A stretch of DNA of 64,000 nt from Trichomonas vaginalis G3 (lineage: Eukaryota; Parabasalia; Trichomonadida; Trichomonadidae), in the NCBI RefSeq assembly GCF_026262505.1, contig NC_067203.1, positions 11,036,001 through 11,100,000 on the forward strand. Reading direction: 5' to 3'. The translations under genes and the position numbers were made by a program. Below the pieces are notes generated by a model that was not told where the DNA came from, did no database searches, and saw only the letters and a list, made by a program, of their open reading frames with translations. Each line of letters opens with the position of its first letter. Within the stretch, counting starts at the first letter, position 1. This document shows positions 59,430 through 64,000 of this stretch, piece after piece.

Positions 59430-62132
59430 ATGTTTGCTTTTTTATTTCTTTTAAATGTTAAAATCCATATGAGGAATAACATTGCTCTTGATGATTCCTC
59501 GAAAGAGAAAATATCAAAGCACGATGCATCATGGTATTATGTTCGGTTTGAAGAAGATAAAAAATATCAAGATGTTCTTAAAGCATTAAATTTAAATTCA
59601 AGTCAATTTAAACCAATTGAAAAAGGATTTTATAGCGTGTTTCTTTCTCAAAAACAGGCTCTAACGTTAAAGAATAAATTTCATTTATGGATCAAGAAAA
59701 TACCATCGAAAGATAAATATCCATTGATTAAAAGCACCAAAAATATAACAGAATTTTACGTACTTCACACAGAAAATTGCAAATTACCAGGAAAATTAAT
59801 CGAAAAAGGACTTAAATTCTCCAGAATTTCATTTGAAAACAACGAAGATGCATTTAAACTACTATCAAAAACACATTGTGTTCGCAGTTTTGAGCCAGTT
59901 GTTTCAAGAATTCAATTTCAAACTCGTTTCAACAAAGAATTACTAAATAACTTCCAGGATAAAGTTTGGAAACCACAAATGTCAGAATACGAAACTGGTC
60001 TCCCATACTTTTTTCGTAGATACACAGGAAAAGATCAATGCGTTTTAATGGCCGATTCAGGCATTGACACATCATCAATATGGCTCTCAGACCCAACCCC
60101 AGAGAATAATATATTCGGATTTAACAGACCACATAGAAAAGTCAAAAAATATATTTCATACGCAGATTACAAAGATGACACAGGCCATGGAACATTCCTT
60201 GCAGGCTTAATGGTAGGCAGAACATTTAATGATGACGAATCTAAGTATTACAACGGCATTGCTCCCGATGCAAAAATCGTTGTTGCAGATATCAGCCAAG
60301 GAGACTTAACGAAACTGCCATCCAACATTGCGGACCTCAGCCGTGATGCACAAGAAAATAATTGCACCGTTCAGATGAACGCTTGGACACAGCCAGACCA
60401 ACCATTACTTACTTACATCATGGATGAGATCGCCTACGATTCTCCGAACACAATAACAGTGTTTCCTGGCCAGGCCGACGAATTCGGATATCTCGAGACA
60501 CCGGCCGATGCAAAGAATGTCTTAACTGTAGGTGCAGTTTACGGAAACATGGTTTCGAAATCGGTTTTTGAGAAAAATTCAGTAGTTTACATTTATCCGA
60601 CTGGTTTGTCACGATTCATTGCTGGAATTGTCGATGAAAGTGGTCCCTCGTTGTTCAATGTCACAAACACTAACTACATCAAGATGACAATCGACAGTGA
60701 ACAAAAACAAGTCTGTGTAATGAATCATCCAAATCAACTAAATTTGGAAAAATGTAAAGTAATTCTTTACTTCGGGGAAGAGAAAATAAAGAGGAAATTC
60801 CAAGTTCCTGTCATCAGATTACCTTCTAGATGGCGTGGACCTTTCCAAACTGACTTGGAACTCTCCATTGTACCTGCAGATACAGAGAGTGGACGCGAAG
60901 ACGAAAGATACGAATTACTTCCGAAATCTGCCAAAAAAGTGAAATATCCTGGCAGAATTAAGCCAGAAATTGTTGCTCCTGGAGGTCCAATGACTGGTCC
61001 TAAAGCAGGTGCTCGGATAGGAGATTCAACACCAAATAGTTTAACAACAAACCAAGGAACATCTGTTGCTGCATCAATGATTTCAGCTTATTTATTAGTT
61101 CTCGCTGAATATTTCAAAGATAAACAGTACAACACGCTAAATACTCCATTAGCCAAAGCTCTTTTAGTTGCAAGTGCTGATGATATCGGAAGAATTGATG
61201 TAGAAAGAGGAAATAACACTCAATTCTCATCAAATGAACCAGGTTATGGTTTTGGATTGCCAAGAATGGAAAGAATTGTTAACAATCTCGGCGCTTATCA
61301 GAAGAATGTTAAAGCGTACAATTACAAACCATATTATCAATGTTTTTCAGCTCATCAAAATGAAGATGTTGAAATCGCCATTTCTTGGCTTGATAAACCA
61401 AGAGATCCTTATTCACCAATACAAATAACTACTCCTTTAATTGCTTGGGTTTCTGATGCAGAAGAATATCATCAATCATCAAGAAACCAGATCAACAGCA
61501 TCAAGCAAAACATTGACCGCGTAAATAATATCATTAAAATCAAATTCAAAGCGGAAAGAGACAGAAAATACCATCTTAAAGTTGTTCCTGATAGTTTTGA
61601 AAGCGAAGATCATGTCGAATTCTCTTACGTGATACTTGGAGATGTCAGCTTGGAAATGAGCTGCACAGACATTACAAATGGTTGTCCAAAACAATGTCAG
61701 AATGGTGGAACCTGTCAACAATTAAAGTGTCAATGTTTCGGAGAATACAGAGGTGATTTTTGCCAATATAAAATTAATTCAGCGTATGCAGGAGTTCCTA
61801 TCAAAGTTGACTTACCACAAAATAACTGGGCATACTACTCTCTTGCATTACCAAAATGGGAACCAGGTTCAAGTGTTGTTTTCGACATGCAAAACTTCGA
61901 TGAAGATAATTTCGATTTCTTAATAAGGTCACAAGATATACCAACACATTCAGACTATTTCTGCTCTTATGCTAAATGTGATTGGGGTATTATTGATAGA
62001 GAAAACAAGTTCTTGACAATTAAATATGAACAATGGGATTACATGAAAACTAGAGATCCTATATTCATTGGAGTTTATGCAAGATCTGCCAGACCAACAA
62101 ATTGCACATTTATTCCTGTTAAGCTCACATAA
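59430..62132 (+). CDS. Secreted subtilisin-like serine protease (S8) with EGF module
   Basis: 900 residues. MFAFLFLLNV is a short hydrophobic start, probably a signal peptide. A propeptide-like region precedes the protease. The catalytic triad is Asp209 in MADSGID, His253 in DDTGHGTFLAG and Ser545 in NQGTSVAASM. The spacing between His and Ser (292 residues) is long, with an inserted beta-rich segment at about 370-510. Asn319 or Asn322 region (NCTVQMNAW) may supply the oxyanion hole. C-terminal of the protease come a beta-rich domain and an EGF-like module near 750-790 (CPKQCQNGGTCQQLKCQC). No membrane anchor was seen. Trichomonad S8 proteases act at the surface or are released. Frame whole. 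Confidence 0.9.
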   Translation: MFAFLFLLNVKIHMRNNIALDDSSKEKISKHDASWYYVRFEEDKKYQDVLKALNLNSSQFKPIEKGFYSVFLSQKQALTLKNKFHLWIKKIPSKDKYPLIKSTKNITEFYVLHTENCKLPGKLIEKGLKFSRISFENNEDAFKLLSKTHCVRSFEPVVSRIQFQTRFNKELLNNFQDKVWKPQMSEYETGLPYFFRRYTGKDQCVLMADSGIDTSSIWLSDPTPENNIFGFNRPHRKVKKYISYADYKDDTGHGTFLAGLMVGRTFNDDESKYYNGIAPDAKIVVADISQGDLTKLPSNIADLSRDAQENNCTVQMNAWTQPDQPLLTYIMDEIAYDSPNTITVFPGQADEFGYLETPADAKNVLTVGAVYGNMVSKSVFEKNSVVYIYPTGLSRFIAGIVDESGPSLFNVTNTNYIKMTIDSEQKQVCVMNHPNQLNLEKCKVILYFGEEKIKRKFQVPVIRLPSRWRGPFQTDLELSIVPADTESGREDERYELLPKSAKKVKYPGRIKPEIVAPGGPMTGPKAGARIGDSTPNSLTTNQGTSVAASMISAYLLVLAEYFKDKQYNTLNTPLAKALLVASADDIGRIDVERGNNTQFSSNEPGYGFGLPRMERIVNNLGAYQKNVKAYNYKPYYQCFSAHQNEDVEIAISWLDKPRDPYSPIQITTPLIAWVSDAEEYHQSSRNQINSIKQNIDRVNNIIKIKFKAERDRKYHLKVVPDSFESEDHVEFSYVILGDVSLEMSCTDITNGCPKQCQNGGTCQQLKCQCFGEYRGDFCQYKINSAYAGVPIKVDLPQNNWAYYSLALPKWEPGSSVVFDMQNFDEDNFDFLIRSQDIPTHSDYFCSYAKCDWGIIDRENKFLTIKYEQWDYMKTRDPIFIGVYARSARPTNCTFIPVKLT

Positions 62133-62234
62133 TTTTTTAATGTTATTTATTTTGTTCTCATTTTATACACAAAATAAACATATGTTTGTATCGTAATCTA
62201 AAGACTATCAATTTTTCAATGTGTTCTCATCCTT

Positions 62235-62436
62235 GTGCAAATGTTTCCTTTTGAACACATTGAAAAAGATAAATATGGATGCACAGCTCTTCACCATGCA
62301 ACACATAATAATAAAGAAACAGATGAACTCCTCATTTCATATGGGGCAAATATCAATGGAAAAGTTATACAAGGATTCACAGCTCTTATATTTACTGGAA
62401 TTTTTTTTCACCTAAAAATGATAAATAGTAAAGTAC
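62235..62436 (+). pseudogene. Ankyrin-repeat gene remnant
   Basis: A stretch encoding DKYGCTALHHATHNNKETDE and YGANINGKVIQGFTAL, about one and a half ankyrin repeats in the DUF3447-family style. No proper gene start (in-frame stop TAA at 62199) and no continuation: the frame runs straight into a MITE at 62,441. It is a broken end of a larger ankyrin gene. Confidence 0.7.
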
Positions 62437-62440
62437 TTAA

Positions 62441-62654
62441 GGGTGCACTTACCACTTTCTGACATTCTCTCAATTTTTTTGACATCCAAGCTTTATATCA
62501 TAATTTTCTCAGGTAAAAAGTCATTAACTTTGTTCGGAAAGAAGTTATTTTAAATCACTACTTAGTACCTTATATTACTGTTATACTTTTTTTGCAATCA
62601 TAATAAAGATATATTGATATTGTGGGAGCATATCAAAAAGTGGTAAGTGCACCC
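62441..62654. mobile_element. 214-bp MITE with TTAA flanks
   Basis: The left end GGGTGCACTTACCACTTTCT and the right end (inverse, ending at 62654) match over about 25 bases with two or three differences. TTAA flanks both sides (62437-62440, 62655-62658). TTAA duplication is the piggyBac mark; read with a TA duplication it would be a Tc1/mariner MITE of 216 bp. No coding capacity. Confidence 0.75.
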
Positions 62655-62658
62655 TTAA

Positions 62659-63589
62659 GTAACAATTGATCTGTAGTGACAACACAATTCAAATAATTTA
62701 TATACTTCATGTCTAAATAGTAATTGTACTAGAAAATATATTTCTATTTCTCAAATTTCAAAAATGAAATTTTGTGTAATAACATTTAGAGATATCAAAC
62801 ATTATAGGATGTTTTATATCAATTGATAACGATAATTGTGGAGTATGGCCTTTTATGCGCATTTAATCTTAAGACATCATATTTATAAAATGAGATTAAA
62901 TCAGAAGGACTTCTTAATAAAGCAAATTTAACATAGGTAATAATATTCTTATACTATTTTTGGATTTTTATAGAGATTTTAATCTTTTCAAATTTTTATC
63001 CGATATTGATTAAATTGATAGTGTATTAATAATTAAATACGAATTGATAATGCAACTTTGGACAAAATTAATGATAAATACTTAAGTTTAAGAATTTTTC
63101 TTTTGATATCATTGATTTGATTAATTTCACTAAGTAAATAATGATCAAATAAATACAGATATTATATTTCATTGACTGAATTTCCGATTGGATGCGATTC
63201 AAATAATCGCAATTTCGGAATTCAAGTCAATTTTACAAATCATTGAGAATTTATGAAATTGTTTTGATAAGTGATTAATTTAAAAACAAATTTCAAAATT
63301 AATAAAAGTCAGTTAGATCATCACAAAAAATTATCGGTTTAGACAAAAAATTGAAGCGACAGACCCTTTATGCCAAAGAAACAGACGCATAATTTCCTAA
63401 CATAGAATGAGTTTTGCTTAAGATCAATTTCTTTGGATTATATCGTAACGTCCTCAAAAATTGACCTTTCACAAAAATATTTTACGCTTGTTCTTAATTA
63501 CAACACATAAATACAATTATTGACGAACAATCTGCAATTGTAAATCAATCAAAAATTTGTATAAATTCAAATATTTTAAAAATATTTTG
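62659..63589. other. AT-rich intergenic region
   Basis: No gene, RNA or repeat recognised. Confidence 0.5.
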
Positions 63590-63949
63590 ATGGAAAAGGC
63601 ACCCAACAAGCGCGTTTCTAAAGAGGTTAAAGAGGATGTAAATCGGATAGAACAACTCAAACTGAAATTTATAGTCATTAGGATGTGGTTTACATGCGGC
63701 GAAACACCACCACAATCAGTTAAAATAACAATATTCGGAGTACTTGCTCTAATCTTTGCAGCGTTCAAAGTAGGAACAAATTGCTACAAAAGCATTAGAT
63801 ATCTTGACCATAAAACACCTCAAAACTATGCCTTATTGGTAACCACGATTTTTATTGTTGTCCCTTCATTATATATACTATTTATATCATTCTGCTGCTG
63901 GAGAAGAATAGCAGGATATGATTGGTGGATGATCCCCCACCTTACTTAA
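63590..63949 (+). CDS. TMEM230-like (DUF872) small membrane protein
   Basis: 119 residues from ATG 63590; an in-frame TTG upstream is ignored. Hydrophilic N-terminus, then PPQSVKITIFGVLALIFAAF (first membrane helix), a short loop, and a second helix (YALLVTTIFIVVPSLYILFI), ending GYDWWMIPHLT. TMEM230/DUF872 proteins have this size, two helices and a GYSYDDIPDFD end, and the final GY-x-x-x-IP fits. They act in vesicle traffic between Golgi, endosomes and the surface. The match is by layout and a short motif, so it is moderate. Confidence 0.6.
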   Translation: MEKAPNKRVSKEVKEDVNRIEQLKLKFIVIRMWFTCGETPPQSVKITIFGVLALIFAAFKVGTNCYKSIRYLDHKTPQNYALLVTTIFIVVPSLYILFISFCCWRRIAGYDWWMIPHLT

Positions 63950-64000
63950 TTATTTTTCATGCTAAAGTTTGTTTGTATTCTGAAAATTTGATCAATTTTT

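Overview
The window looks like nuclear DNA of a parabasalid protist, most likely a trichomonad close to Tritrichomonas. The evidence is as follows. Intergenic DNA is very AT-rich and no introns are visible. The malic enzyme has the short N-terminal presequence typical of hydrogenosomes. Several genes carry a trichomonad-type initiator (TCA then Y then W, with the A as +1) only 5-13 bases before the ATG. The gene families (DUF3447-type ankyrin proteins, S8 subtilases, repeat-rich surface proteins, Mavericks) are also those expected of trichomonads. The species is an inference.

Layout. Bases 1-18.4 kb and 23.8-31.1 kb are host sequence. In order they hold the 3' end of a Piezo mechanosensitive channel, a two-repeat Myb-like protein, a probable eIF4E-binding protein, an acidic Ser/Asp-rich protein, a DYRK kinase, a short initiator-driven gene, a seven-TM receptor-like protein, hydrogenosomal malic enzyme, BBS7 of the BBSome, an ankyrin protein and a broken cadherin-like surface protein gene. 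From 18,460 to 23,792 a pair of perfect 30-bp terminal inverted repeats encloses a frameshifted DDE transposase, two minisatellites, a 33-bp inverted repeat and a row of three perfect hairpins. I read this as one DNA transposon about 5.3 kb long.

From 31,353 to 56,563 lies a Maverick/Polinton with sharply defined ends. It has 113-bp terminal inverted repeats that begin with a run of 21 A, and a 6-bp target duplication AATTAA. It keeps recognisable parts: DJR major capsid protein, SF3 helicase, FtsK/HerA-type packaging ATPase, protein-primed DNA polymerase B, retroviral-type integrase, a phage-like tail-fibre/collar protein, two KilA-N-type proteins (one with a T5orf172/GIY-YIG-like tail), a D12-class adenine methyltransferase, and small Gly-rich amphipathic proteins. 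Several reading frames are whole and others are broken, with roughly two dozen breaks in all, so as it stands it is a fossil. I did not find the expected adenain-like protease.

From 56.6 kb to the end host sequence resumes: a type I membrane protein, a secreted subtilisin-like protease with an EGF module, an ankyrin-gene remnant hit by a 214-bp MITE with TTAA flanks, and a small TMEM230-like membrane protein.

The host genes do not form one pathway. They are separate single-exon transcription units on both strands. The most notable signals are the Maverick's unusual cargo and its two or three distinct kinds of upstream motif, the 5.3-kb transposon and its hairpin cluster, and the eIF4E-binding candidate.
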